Assembly (NCBI GenBank): GCA_963816855.1
Contig: CAWFMA010000003.1
Location: 415,101-479,100 of the forward strand
Length of the DNA stretch: 64,000 bases
Direction of reading: 5' to 3'
From: DASTFP01 sp963816855
Lineage (GTDB): Bacteria > Verrucomicrobiota > Verrucomicrobiia > Chthoniobacterales > Terrimicrobiaceae
A model generated the notes under the pieces. It saw nothing but the letters and a program-made list of their open reading frames with translations, did no database searches and was not told the DNA's origin. This document shows, piece after piece, positions 55,615-64,000 of this stretch; within the stretch, counting starts at the first letter, position 1; every line of letters begins with the position of its first letter. A program made the translations under genes and the position numbers.

Positions 55615-56534
55615 TGAGGGGTCTTGGCCTTCGCCGCCGCGAGGCCAGCGCGAGCGGCGTTGACGGCGGAAACTTCCTGGATCAGCGCTTGGTAGCGCGC
55701 GAAGAGCGTGGTCACATCCCGATTGAGATCGGCGATCTCTGTCTTCAATGCCTTGTCGAGATCGGCGGCTTCCTTGCTTCCGATGGCGCGCGTCGGGGTC
55801 TCTACCGGGGCGAGCGCCGTGGCGAGTTGCCTGCGGCGCTCGGCGATCAGGGCGTCGTTCTTCGCGATCTCCTCCGCGGGCGCGTTCTGCGCTTTGAGCG
55901 TCCGGTTTTGCTGTTCAATTCGCGCGATGCTCGCACGCAAACCGGCCACCACCTTGTCGCGCTGCGCGTTGGTGTGCGCGGTAAGTCGCTGATTCTGGCG
56001 ATAATCCTCGCTCACCTCGTAAGTTGTGCCATACCACCCGACGCTCGTGACCTCGTAGCGATCGTAATCCTGTTCCGTCGGCAGCGACTTTTGCACCGCG
56101 ATTATCTGCGCCACGCGCTTTTCGATCCGTTCGTCGAACCTCGCGATCACCGCACGCTTTTGCTCTTCGGAAAGATTCCACGTCGGCCGGCGCAGTTCCT
56201 CCAGCATGGCCGCGCGCTTCCTCTGGTAATAGTCGATCGTTTTCTGCAATTGGTCGATGGTGTCGCGCTTCATCCTCGCGACTTTCGTGCGCGAGTCTTT
56301 CGAGTCGCTGATGGCCCGTAGCGCCTCGAGGAGCGCATCGATTCGTCCCTCGATGCGCGCATCCACGGCGTTGACTTCATCGCGGAGTTTGGCGGCGCGC
56401 AGTTCGCGAGCCCTGAATGCGGCTTCCCATTGCGCTTGGGAAGGAGGCTTGGCGGCCGTCTGGGCAGCGGCAGCCATACTGCTGCACGCGAGCAACGCAA
56501 TGAGGGAGCAGGAGCGAACGAGGAACAATTTCAT
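55611..56534 (-). CDS. Secreted coiled-coil protein of unknown function
   Basis: MKLFLVRSCSLIALLACSSM is a signal peptide ending near AAAAQ. The remaining 285 residues are nearly all helical, with long charged heptads (LRDEVNAVDARIEGRIDALL, ERIEKRVAQIIAVQKSLPTE) and one aromatic break (YEVTSVGWYGTTYEVSEDYR). Its stop overlaps the start of the VirB10-like remnant, so the two were once co-translated. That partnership suggests a periplasmic assembly or accessory factor, but no family is recognised. Confidence 0.7.
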   Translation of the reverse strand: MKLFLVRSCSLIALLACSSMAAAAQTAAKPPSQAQWEAAFRARELRAAKLRDEVNAVDARIEGRIDALLEALRAISDSKDSRTKVARMKRDTIDQLQKTIDYYQRKRAAMLEELRRPTWNLSEEQKRAVIARFDERIEKRVAQIIAVQKSLPTEQDYDRYEVTSVGWYGTTYEVSEDYRQNQRLTAHTNAQRDKVVAGLRASIARIEQQNRTLKAQNAPAEEIAKNDALIAERRRQLATALAPVETPTRAIGSKEAADLDKALKTEIADLNRDVTTLFARYQALIQEVSAVNAARAGLAAAKAKTPQ

Positions 56535-56913
56535 GGATGTGGTAAGACTTGGAGCTTTGGACGAGGTTTGTTTCGGGAAGGGATTAGCGCATCGGCTCCC
56601 CGTGATCCTGCGTGGGCTGGACGGACAGCCTCTATGGATCACGAGGCTGACAGGGGGGCGATTGTTGTGGCCGGTTTTGTTGTTCAGGACTCAGAATTTC
56701 AGCGCCTCGGGTGTTAACCGATTTCACGGCAACCGTGTCAAAACGCTCACGGTGCGTCGGGCGCGCGGCTGCAGGGTTAACAAATCTGCCCTGGGTTGCG
56801 AAGCCTAAAACGAACCGGCGGTTTGCGATCGACTGCGCCACTTTGAGCTGAGCCAGGCATCTTATTGCCCAAACTTCGACGGTTCTTGAATTCAATTGGA
56901 ACCGCAACTCGCG
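56535..56913. other. No supported gene
   Basis: A gap between two minus-strand genes. It should hold the promoter of the coiled-coil gene and the end of the GDPD transcript. No motif stood out. Confidence 0.4.
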
Positions 56914-58785
56914 TTACGGCCGCAGTGCATTCTCCGCCGCGAGCGAATCCGTAGTGGCGCCGAATCGAATGAGCTGGGCTGCAAGGAAGCGCTGCGGTTC
57001 GCTCATCTGCGCGCGGCGCTCGATTACTTTTCGAGCGAGATCCGGCTTGTCGGTAATCAATCCGTCAACACCACGACTCAGCGCGACAAACATCCAGGCC
57101 GGATCGTTGACTGTCCAAATAAAGACATCCTGCCCGGCGCTGTGCGCGCGCTGCACAAAGCTGCGCGTGGCCATGCGCGCCTCCACCGCAAGAAAGTCGG
57201 CTTTAAGCTCCGTCAGATCGCCTATTGCTCTTGCAACCAGCAGTCCGACTCGCCAGGACGGGCGCAGCGCTTTCATCTTGCGGACCATTTCGCGATCCAG
57301 CGACATGAACAGGCAGTCGTTCTCCATCCCGGCGTCTTCGACAATTGCGGCAACGCGTTCCTCGAGCTTCTGGTCGTGCCCGTACGATTTGAGTTCGACG
57401 ATGACGCGGCAATGTCCCTTGCACGCCGCAAGGGCTTCTGCCAGCGTCGGCACTCGTTCTGCGGAATATCGCGGATCCTTGAAGCTGCCAATATCGACAG
57501 AGCGCAACGAAGCGGCGTCACCGTCCCAGATTTTGGTTGGATTGTGTCCCACTTTCATCAAGTCGCTGTCATGGACGACAAGAACCTGCCCATCGGCGGA
57601 TTCCTGCACATCGAACTCGATGAAGTCGGTGTGCTGCTCGGCCGCAAGACGAAATGCGGCCAGTGTATTCTCCGGCGCGATCGCCGACGAACCTCGATGC
57701 GCAATGATCAGCGCCGGAGACTGATCGCGATTCGCCAGGAAGGCGAACAAGCCGACGCCGACAGCGGCGAGCAGCGCGAGCGCAGCTATTCCCGCAACAG
57801 CGCGAGGGGAAAATCGTCGTGGGCCGAGTGAAGCATACTTGGCCATCGTCGATGTCGATAACTGAGGCTTACCGATGCGCAAATACAGATGAGTGATGAG
57901 TAGCGAGAACATGGAAAAATTGAAAATGCCCACCGCCAGCGTCAGGACGACACCGGCGAGAGCCAATCCGGCAATGAACAGCAGCAACAGGGCCAGCGAA
58001 CCGGCCAACTGGGGCGCCACCGCGCGACCCAGGAACTGAACGAGCCATGTTGTGGCACTGAGCAGCGCAACCGCAACAACCGCCCAAATCGTGAGTGACA
58101 GAAGAATCAGCGAATGCGAACCATGACTGCGCGCTGCACTCTCACCGAGCGCTCGCCGAGGACTCACGTTTTCGAACAATACCAGCGGCATCGCGAGCGC
58201 CCAACTGGCGATGGTCCCCGCCAGCAAAAGCGCGAGCCCGATGACGATGATCCCTACGATGACGGCCGCGGCCCAGAATTGCGGCGGATGCCGCGCAAGG
58301 TAGTAGTTGATGTCGTGGTCGCGCAACAGCCCGAGATACGTAAGACCGGCCGCAAGCAGAAACGGTATGAGGCCGACAAGGACACGCAACACCATATGCG
58401 CCATCAGTCGAAAAACGTTGAGCGCATGCGCCGCACCGAATCGCAAAGCGCTCCTCGCGTTGAGCGTCACGCCTTGCGTCATGCCAACCCCGACAGCCAT
58501 CAGGCACGCCGTTTCCACGGCGGTGATCGCGACAATCAGCGATCCGCCTAGAATCAAAGTGATGATTCCCACAGGAGTGGTGAAAAAGAACATGGCAATT
58601 TCGACGTCCGCCACAACCCGGTCGGATGTTCCGGACCGCAGCCAGTACAAGAGCCAGGTCGTCGCGGGCGTGAGGATCGCAAAAGCGATCAACTTGTATG
58701 CCACGTCGGTGTAGGCCATGCTGCGCCACGCCCGAAGAAAATCGCCGGAGGCGCGGGTAAAAAGCGATCGGACTGTATTCCACAT
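56914..58785 (-). CDS. Membrane-anchored glycerophosphodiester phosphodiesterase
   Basis: The ATG giving MWNTVRSLFTRASGDFLRAW is preferred over a longer frame with a Pro-rich start. Residues about 1-340 are a membrane domain of around eight spans, as in the GDPD_membrane family (FFFTTPVGIITLILGGSLIV; VLFENVSPRRALGESAARSH). The catalytic domain follows: IIAHRGSSAIAPENTLAAFR (His, Glu), IEFDVQESADGQVLVVHDSD, and RVIVELKS. It frees glycerol-3-phosphate from deacylated phospholipids or acts on related lipids or polymers. About 623 residues, normal for the fusion. Confidence 0.9.
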   Translation of the reverse strand: MWNTVRSLFTRASGDFLRAWRSMAYTDVAYKLIAFAILTPATTWLLYWLRSGTSDRVVADVEIAMFFFTTPVGIITLILGGSLIVAITAVETACLMAVGVGMTQGVTLNARSALRFGAAHALNVFRLMAHMVLRVLVGLIPFLLAAGLTYLGLLRDHDINYYLARHPPQFWAAAVIVGIIVIGLALLLAGTIASWALAMPLVLFENVSPRRALGESAARSHGSHSLILLSLTIWAVVAVALLSATTWLVQFLGRAVAPQLAGSLALLLLFIAGLALAGVVLTLAVGIFNFSMFSLLITHLYLRIGKPQLSTSTMAKYASLGPRRFSPRAVAGIAALALLAAVGVGLFAFLANRDQSPALIIAHRGSSAIAPENTLAAFRLAAEQHTDFIEFDVQESADGQVLVVHDSDLMKVGHNPTKIWDGDAASLRSVDIGSFKDPRYSAERVPTLAEALAACKGHCRVIVELKSYGHDQKLEERVAAIVEDAGMENDCLFMSLDREMVRKMKALRPSWRVGLLVARAIGDLTELKADFLAVEARMATRSFVQRAHSAGQDVFIWTVNDPAWMFVALSRGVDGLITDKPDLARKVIERRAQMSEPQRFLAAQLIRFGATTDSLAAENALRP

Positions 58786-58943
58786 CGCAGTGCTCTTTTC
58801 TTGTTGGACGGCTGGGTAAGGATAGGGAAGGATAATCCGCAAGGGCAAGGTCAAAGCACCCGGAAGCGGTATACCGCCGGGCTGCGACGCAACGTCGGGA
58901 ACATCGGGGCGATCCCCATGTCCCATTTGAGAGGAATGGAAAA

Positions 58944-59570
58944 ATGAAGGTCGGTTTCATCGGTTTGGGCCGCATGGGGAAGGGAATGGCGCATCGCATT
59001 CAGGGCGGCGGTCATGAGTTGACGGTTTTCGATGTCGTTTCGTGAGGCGACAACGGAGTTCGCCGCTGCCGGGCGCGGGTCGCAGATTCGACTGCGGACG
59101 TCTGCAAGGGAAACGAAGTTGTCTTGACGATGCTGGTTGAGGATTCCGCCGTCATCGATGTCTTGCTCCGGCGGCGGCGGCATGCGTGATTCTCTCGCCG
59201 GCGGCTCCATTCATCTCGCGATGGGAACCCTATGGCGTGGCCGCGATCCGGACTCTTGCCGAAGCCCATGCGAAGGCGGAACAGGTGCTGGTCGTCGCTC
59301 CAGTACCTGGGACGCCCGGACCTTGCCGCTTCGGGACAGCTCGGAATCGTTGCCGCCGGTCCGCAGGAGTCCGTAAAACGATGCGAGCCCTTGCTGGCGT
59401 TGATCGGCCGCCGAACATTCCGAGTCCGGTACGAAGCCCGAAACAGCAACAGCCATCAAGCTGGCCAACAACATGGTTTTGGGCGCCGTCATCGTTGCGC
59501 AGGCCGAAGCATTTTCGCTGGTACGTAAATATGGTGTCGCTCCCCAAGTCAGGTTCGAAGTCATGAACTG
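58944..59570 (+). pseudogene. Beta-hydroxyacid dehydrogenase (6PGDH/HIBADH-type), multiply broken
   Basis: MKVGFIGLGRMGKGMAHRIQ is the Rossmann start (GxGxMG). TGA follows after VFDVVS, then frames change several times: ADVCKGNEVVLTMLVEDSAV, ASGQLGIVAAGPQESVKRCE and, near the end, KLANNMVLGAVIVAQAEAFS with the catalytic Lys. The C-terminal helical domain is truncated after QVRFEVMN. This is a genuine pseudogene. Confidence 0.75.
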
Positions 59571-59893
59571 ATTCGCAGCAGCAAAATGAGGGAGATTCCC
59601 CAAGCGGACAAATCCACTTCGTCGTGCGCGCCGATGACGAAAAGAAATTTTACCTCTCCCCCGCTATCGGCCCCGGCGAACTACTCTCGGAAATAGTCTC
59701 GAATGGCTTCTTGCTGACGCCCTGGCCCGAAGTGACACACAGACAACTAATTCGCCATGACCGATCGGAAAATTTTAATGGATGCGGCAAGTGTCTTGCC
59801 CTTCTGATCTCTTCGAGCGGCTCTGAGGTCACCGTCGCCGCGTATTCCTTGCGCTTGCCAGAACCGCTTTCAATCAGCTAAGAATTAGGTTGT
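59571..59893. other. No supported gene
   Basis: Open frames are short and lack motifs. The promoter of the small lipoprotein gene may lie here; taagaattaggttgt just before its start is AT-rich. Confidence 0.35.
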
Positions 59894-60076
59894 ATGAAAA
59901 CCTCCCTCTCGTCTATTCCCACTCAGCGGATCGCACGAGCGCTCCTGCTCATCTTGGCAGCCACTGCGGCTTGCACGTTTTTCTCTGCCTGCGTCGGCCA
60001 CCAGGCCCGGGTCGAAAATCGACAGGAGCGGCGGGCGGATCGACAGGAGCGGCGGCAGGACCGCGCGAACAACTGA
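59894..60076 (+). CDS. Small lipoprotein with an Arg/Gln/Asp repeat tail
   Basis: MKTSLSSIPTQRIARALLLI leads to a lipobox FSAC. The mature part, about 29 residues, is built of ENRQERRADRQERRQDRANN-like units. Such tiny lipoproteins with RxDRxxRRxDR tails occur in several soil phyla and are uncharacterised. The short charged tail could bind acidic polymers. No partner is next to it. Confidence 0.6.
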   Translation: MKTSLSSIPTQRIARALLLILAATAACTFFSACVGHQARVENRQERRADRQERRQDRANN

Positions 60077-60242
60077 TCCCGCCAGCCTGGGAACAAGACG
60101 AGGCCGTTCCTGGTGCGGCATCGTCTGCCCGTCTTCTTAAGCCTCCCGAGACCAAGAAGACGGCCCTTCCTGGCTTTCGGGACGGGCGGGCCGCTATTCG
60201 GATATTGCCGGACGGCTCTGAGGTTAGGGAGCGCAATCTTCC
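60077..60242. other. No supported gene
   Basis: A short gap. The text ccaagaagacggcccttcctgg crosses it without coding signal. Confidence 0.3.
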
Positions 60243-60780
60243 TCACGCGGGCGCTGACAACGAATTGAGCATTTCCGCTATGCTGATAGGCGTGAGCGAG
60301 TCGCGCCCCCATTCCGATATCCAAACGAAGAAGTTTGAGCCCCTTCGGGCATGGGCGCCGGCAAACATTGTGGAGGTCTGCGCGGCTTCGTATTCGAAGA
60401 ACCTGACACCAAAACTCAACACGAAGCGATCCTTAAGCTCCGGATGCAACAAGTCGTAGGCGAGCACGGTGATGTTTTCAACTTCTGGCGTGCGTCTTCC
60501 TGGGTCTTGTCTACCAGCGAGACCTGCTTTCCCGTGTGCCAGCAAAGCTGGTCCGCACAGATGACGCCAAGCAAAGTCGAGAAACCGATCTGGCGCGCCT
60601 TGAGGATAAGGATTCGCTTGAGCCCGCGCCGGAAGAGCATGTCTAGGACCTGCGATTGCTGCGGCCGTGGCCGAAAGGGGTAATCACTTTTCCGCCAAGT
60701 TTCCGAATCGAATACAAATTGGCACGCGCCGATCGGATCCCGGAATTTTTCGATCTCCGAGAATCGAAGGCTTCGCCCAC
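60243..60780 (-). pseudogene. Phage terminase large-subunit ATPase fragment, frameshifted
   Basis: FVFDSETWRKSDYPFRPRPQ and RILILKARQIGFSTLLGVIC contain an ATPase loop of the terminase type (KARQxGxST), followed by VSLVDKTQEDARQKLK. After a shift near 60455 NITVLAYDLLHPELKDRFVL and FAGAHARRGSNFFVWISEWG (Walker B-like region) continue. The nuclease half is missing. This is the only clear prophage structural trace in the window. Confidence 0.6.
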
Positions 60781-60915
60781 TCCCTCCGAATACCGGCTCT
60801 AAAGCGGATCCAGGTCCCCGGTTCATCGCGAGCAAGGGAATCCGAGGAGCTCCTCGCCGCTCCCTGCGGAGTCCTCGGCTACCGCGCTCGATGTGCAGCT
60901 GACGGAATGGACTGC

Positions 60916-61356
60916 TTACTTCGCTTCGATCGCGTGCGCTTCCCACAACTGGCTGTCGGGACAGGTGACCTTGCCCTGGTTCAAGTCATCCGACTTCGCG
61001 GCCGCGGAATCCTCCTGGTAGGCGTCCCAGATCTTGCCCCAATCGGTGAACGAAGGCGCGTTCATCACGAAGTAGAAGTCGACGTTCCCCGCGCCGCTGG
61101 CGACCGCCGGGAAGAACACCCTCATCTTGACTGCCGCACCGCCCGGCATCTGCCGGATCGCCTTGAGCCAGTCCGCGGCAATGGCCTCCACCTGCTTCTC
61201 GGTCGTGCCGTCTTTCATCTCGCACGCCCAGATCTGCACAACCTCGAATGGGCTTGGCGCAACTTCTTCCTCCGACGTAGCATCCGCAGCTCCCAGATAG
61301 GCCGGGGCCCCGACGGCGATCAATAAATTTAATATTAAACGAGTTATGGACTTCAT
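60916..61356 (-). CDS. Secreted protein of unknown function
   Basis: MKSITRLILNLLIAVGAPAY is a signal peptide cut near LGAAD. The mature 120 residues include FEVVQIWACEMKDGTTEKQV and VDFYFVMNAPSFTDWGKIWD and end VTCPDSQLWEAHAIEAK; the two Cys may form a disulfide. The first half resembles a ferredoxin-like (antibiotic-biosynthesis-monooxygenase-type) fold, which is a guess. The AT-rich upstream region has tatgtt and agataatt as possible -10 elements. Confidence 0.7.
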   Translation of the reverse strand: MKSITRLILNLLIAVGAPAYLGAADATSEEEVAPSPFEVVQIWACEMKDGTTEKQVEAIAADWLKAIRQMPGGAAVKMRVFFPAVASGAGNVDFYFVMNAPSFTDWGKIWDAYQEDSAAAKSDDLNQGKVTCPDSQLWEAHAIEAK

Positions 61357-61524
61357 AATTAATTATCTAACATACTTTTTTCATAAACCGCCATGGTCTG
61401 TTCAGCGGTTTGATACCAGCTCAATTTTTTGCATCTTCATAGGCTTTTGTACCCATATTGTTCAACCAATCTTTTTTTGAATAGCATTAATTCACAAGTA
61501 GCTCGCCGGCTCCATTCAACGGAT
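61357..61524. promoter_or_regulatory. AT-rich upstream region of the secreted-protein gene
   Basis: This is the most AT-rich stretch in the window and lies directly before the minus-strand start. It holds several -10-like elements, so a promoter is likely, though the exact one is not resolved. Confidence 0.4.
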
Positions 61525-61691
61525 CGTCGGCATCCTCGCGGTCCGTCGCCGGTGGGAGTTCAATGAGCACATCCCCGGTTGTCGGTTCGTTTTCTTTCGC
61601 GACCCTGAAGGGAATATTCTCGAGTTCATAGAAGGTTATCGGACGAGGAGTGATGTTATGGCCGCGGCGCGGCTCATTCCAGCTGCCTAGG
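61525..61691 (+). pseudogene. VOC/glyoxalase C-terminal fragment
   Basis: FNEHIPGCRFVFFRDPEGNI followed by LEFIEGY is the conserved end of VOC proteins (FxDPxGNxLEF with the metal Glu). The N-terminal part is absent. It is unrelated in detail to the VOC gene at 0.5 kb. Confidence 0.55.
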
Positions 61692-61764
61692 TAGCCTTTG
61701 GCCAACATCCCGGCATGTGAACGCATCGTGAAAAGGCCCTGCAGGGGCCTGAGGAGCAGAAGCG

Positions 61765-62065
61765 CAAAAGGTGGGCTGGTGGCTGAAGGCAACGTGGTGG
61801 GGGAACGGGTGTGCGCGCTTTCGATTTCAAAGCGGGTATCGGCACCTCCTTGCGCCTGCTTGCAATGACCGAGGGGACCTTTTGCGTTAGCGTCCTCGTT
61901 CAGGCCAACCTGGGCCGGCGCGAGCAACTTATGGTCTCCGGCGTGCCGGTAGGAAGGGAGATTACCGATCTTCAATCGGTGTTTCACAGAGACTCCGAGA
62001 AAGACGGTTGAATTCTCGTGGCTATTGCGCGACCGATGCGCCCCTCTTTGCGCATCAATGTTCAT
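61765..62065 (+). pseudogene. P1-family aminopeptidase (DmpA-like) fragment
   Basis: GGGTGVRAFDFKAGIGTSLR and FCVSVLVQANLGRREQLMVS, then GVPVGREITDL, are conserved pieces of DmpA/BapA aminopeptidases. After a stop and shifts ILVAI and ATDAPLFAHQ continue toward the conserved end. The catalytic Ser region is missing. Several breaks show real decay. Confidence 0.6.
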
Positions 62066-62194
62066 TGCCTTTTCCACGGCAACTCCAGATCTGGTCGGTG
62101 GCCGTCAGCGATGGTCCACGCTGGAGAACGAAGAGATCGATCCATTGCTTGCAGCAACCGGTCGCCGCGACGGCGCCAACGCGGGCTCCGGACC

Positions 62195-62268
62195 AAACCA
62201 ACGTCTACAGTGAAGACGAACTCGCCAAAGTCACTGAGAGGCTGTCGGATTTGGGCTACCTGGAGTAG
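62195..62268 (+). pseudogene. Possible sulfatase/phosphatase C-terminal tail
   Basis: YSEDELAKVTERLSDLGYLE at the stop codon is the usual last helix of many alkaline-phosphatase-superfamily sulfatases. Nothing before it in frame supports a longer gene, and it overlaps the end of the next gene on the other strand. Confidence 0.25.
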
Positions 62269-63754
62269 GTTTGCTCAGAACGGTGGAGGCAGGCCGCGGT
62301 ACTCCCGCCTGGGCCCAATACCGGTCGGCCATTCGATCCCAGAAATTCAGATCATTGGCGGCGATTCCGTCGACGACCTTGTCGTTGAGAATGAGCCACG
62401 GCGTGGCCGTCACGCCCGAGTTGCGTGCGAGCGTCACGTCCTCGTTGATTCGCTCCGTGATCGCCCGCGACTTCATCTGGGCGTGCGTTTGTATGGGATC
62501 AAGTCCCAACGCCGCGATCACTTCCGCTACGTCGAGCTTCGCGAGCAACTCGTTTGGTGCCTGCCGGGCAAACAGGGCGTCGTGCGCCTTCCAGAAGCCT
62601 TCGTTTCCGCGCTGAACGCGGGCAGATTCCGCCAAGCCGGCCGCCTCGCACGCTCGCGCATGGCCGGTCTTGTTGACTTGCTTGTTGCAGGCGCCATCCA
62701 ACGGGAAATGCTTGAAAATAATACGAATCTGGCCCGCAAACAGCGGCAACACTTTCTCGTCCAAGTACGACGCCATCGCCTTGCAGAACGGACAGGCAAA
62801 GTCGCTGAAAACCACGAGATTCCAATACGGCAGATCGGCGCTCCCTTTTTGCCGAACCGGATCGTCGGGTCGAATGGGAACGGCCTGCGGATCGCTGATG
62901 TCCCAAAGCTTGACCAACCTGGCCGGATCCCCGCGAAGCTGTTTGATGCCCTGCTTGCATTGTGCCAGGCCTCGTTCTGAAGCCTCGGTCATCATCTTGG
63001 CAACAGCAGACGACAACACGTATCGTTGCCCAAAGACAACCAGCGCCATGGCGAGCAGCGTGACGAACACAAGTCGGCCGGACGGATGTACGGCCCGAAC
63101 GGGCGCCGTGGCTTGGGCGGGCGGCGTGCGATTGCGCGGCGTCGCGGCGCCGCGTGCCACATTCGCGACCGGGCTTCGTTTCACGATTCGCCACATCCAG
63201 ACGAGACAAACGGCGATGCCAAAGTTCAACACGTGCGTGACGAGGCACCAAGGACACCAATGGTCCAGTTTGGCGAACATCACGAACAAGAAATAGACGG
63301 AGGTGGCCACGCCGGCCGCGATCAACAACCCCGGAAGCAAAAGCACCCATCGCCGCGAGGCATCCGGCAAACCAACGCCGATAAACCAGACCGCCAATGC
63401 GAGGTAGTAAATCAAACCCAAGAAAGCGACGGGGACCTTCTTGCGAATGGCCTCGGCATCCTCGTTGCCGCGTACGTGAGGCCAAACTGCGTAGGGGCTT
63501 TGGAGCACCTTGGCGCAGCTTACGTTGCCAGTGTCTCCGCCGACTTCGCATCCCGCCTCAAACAGCGATATGCCCGCCTTGCCGGTCACGTGCTTTTGCA
63601 GCAGCAAGGAGCTTATGCCTGCCGCCAGCAACGACAGGATCAAAACCAGGATTTGTATGCTAATTCTCTTCAGCGTGTATCCTCCGGTTTGGGCTCGTTG
63701 AACCGATCCCGAATAGAATACACTGTTTGCTGTCCTTCGAGAGTCGAACATCAA
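62231..63754 (-). CDS. Fusion of VKOR and DsbA-like thioredoxin domains
   Basis: A 507-residue inner-membrane protein. The VKOR domain (about residues 30-200) has the loop Cys pair region AGCEVGGDTGNVSCAKVLQS and the active CPWC in KLDHWCPWCLVTHVL. After a linker and one more span, the thioredoxin domain carries FSDFACPFCKAMASYLDEKV and the cis-Pro loop VTATPWLILND. VKOR re-oxidises the thioredoxin part with quinone, so one protein makes disulfides in the periplasm, replacing DsbA plus DsbB. The start codon is uncertain; an internal CTG/TTG near residue 28 precedes the first span. Confidence 0.88.
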   Translation of the reverse strand: MMFDSRRTANSVFYSGSVQRAQTGGYTLKRISIQILVLILSLLAAGISSLLLQKHVTGKAGISLFEAGCEVGGDTGNVSCAKVLQSPYAVWPHVRGNEDAEAIRKKVPVAFLGLIYYLALAVWFIGVGLPDASRRWVLLLPGLLIAAGVATSVYFLFVMFAKLDHWCPWCLVTHVLNFGIAVCLVWMWRIVKRSPVANVARGAATPRNRTPPAQATAPVRAVHPSGRLVFVTLLAMALVVFGQRYVLSSAVAKMMTEASERGLAQCKQGIKQLRGDPARLVKLWDISDPQAVPIRPDDPVRQKGSADLPYWNLVVFSDFACPFCKAMASYLDEKVLPLFAGQIRIIFKHFPLDGACNKQVNKTGHARACEAAGLAESARVQRGNEGFWKAHDALFARQAPNELLAKLDVAEVIAALGLDPIQTHAQMKSRAITERINEDVTLARNSGVTATPWLILNDKVVDGIAANDLNFWDRMADRYWAQAGVPRPASTVLSKPTPGSPNPTASQ

Positions 63755-64000
63755 TGTTTGGAACGAAAACTGGATTGGATTGCCGAGCGCGGTGGTATGG
63801 CCCTGCTGGATACACGCCCCGAATTACGTGTGCTTCGGGGGTAAGAGTGCCGTTGATGAGTTCCCGATCTCGTACTACGAGGAGTTTCTGTCATACGTCC
63901 GGCAGAAGTATGAAGGTGCGCTCTGGCATGCACTTCCGGGCGAAGTCTCACGGTTTCACACTGCCAATTTGTCGCCCGCTTCGCGTAACACGCGGAAGAA
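63755..64000 (+). pseudogene. Polysaccharide deacetylase-like C-terminal fragment, open at the window edge
   Basis: LDWIAERGGMALLDTRPE in one frame joins APNYVCFGGKSAVDEFPISY and YVRQKYEGALWHALPGEVSR in the next. This matches the end of NodB-type deacetylase relatives (HPDYxxFGG ... YYxEFLxYVxxKYxGxYWHALPxEVARF). The catalytic first half is absent. One or more shifts plus truncation make it a remnant; it may continue past the window. Confidence 0.6.

Noticed and set aside
59624..59881. 85-codon plus-strand frame
   Set aside because: No recognisable motif, and the reverse strand is equally open.
61487..62077. 196-codon minus-strand open frame
   Set aside because: It lies antisense to clear VOC and P1 peptidase remnants on the plus strand.
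62018..62980. 320-codon plus-strand open frame
   Set aside because: It is antisense to the VKOR-DsbA gene and Arg-rich throughout.
1..64000. CRISPR arrays, tRNA and rRNA genes
   Set aside because: No regularly spaced repeats, no tRNA cloverleaf-like T-arm with matching acceptor, and no rRNA-like sequence were seen on reading both strands. Short tRNA-like strings near 8275 and 10080 lack the other arms.

Overview
The window looks like chromosomal DNA of a Gram-negative, free-living, probably soil bacterium. Lipoprotein signals, an RND efflux pair, a beta-barrel-like protein and an L,D-transpeptidase point to two membranes. The gene mix (DUF3300 protein, ATP-PEPCK beside a GGDGT phosphofructokinase, AspT-type antiporter, two PPK2-type polyphosphate kinases, many decayed accessory genes) would fit a Verrucomicrobiota-like genome. 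That is an inference from gene content; no rRNA or ribosomal protein is present to test it.

Layout. 0-10 kb: remnants (glyoxalase-like gene, DNA ligase start), a T4-lysozyme-like enzyme, a cyclic-nucleotide-binding protein, a SulP transporter flanked by a 178-bp duplication, polyphosphate:AMP phosphotransferase and a medium-chain dehydrogenase. 10-12.2 kb: an IS256-family element abutting a truncated IS3-family element. 12.5-21 kb: DUF3300 protein, a single-domain PPK2 kinase, a membrane protein, phosphofructokinase and PEP carboxykinase. 21-27 kb: two broken receiver-domain genes, then an RND efflux adaptor and permease. 27-36 kb: cell-envelope genes (putative lipoprotein, PLD enzyme, DUF5329, EEP hydrolase, outer-membrane protein, L,D-transpeptidase) interrupted by a cluster of dead genes at 33.5-34.5 kb. 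35.8-44.6 kb: a minus-strand biosynthetic operon. 44.8-56.5 kb: group II intron remnant, AI-2E transporter, AspT-type antiporter, a large membrane protein, an MscS channel, a VirB10-like remnant. 56.9-64 kb: GDPD membrane protein and VKOR-DsbA protein among many remnants.

The most interesting locus is the operon reading from 44.64 down to 35.77 kb: small secreted protein, SbnA-like synthase, SbnB-like dehydrogenase, GATM/StrB-like amidinotransferase, a membrane-anchored adenylation domain, a PCP plus Pls-type multi-membrane-span synthetase with hexapeptide-like segments, and a polytopic TraX/acyltransferase-like protein. Established chemistry of SbnA/SbnB gives L-2,3-diaminopropionate. The A-T-membrane architecture is that of epsilon-poly-lysine synthetase. 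The inferred product is an oligo- or poly-diaminopropionate, possibly guanidinylated.

Many genes carry one or two frame breaks with the reading frame continuing intact in another frame, including several genes of this operon. Others are heavily eroded. The single breaks could be uncorrected long-read indels; the heavily eroded ones are real pseudogenes. No tRNA, rRNA or CRISPR array was found.
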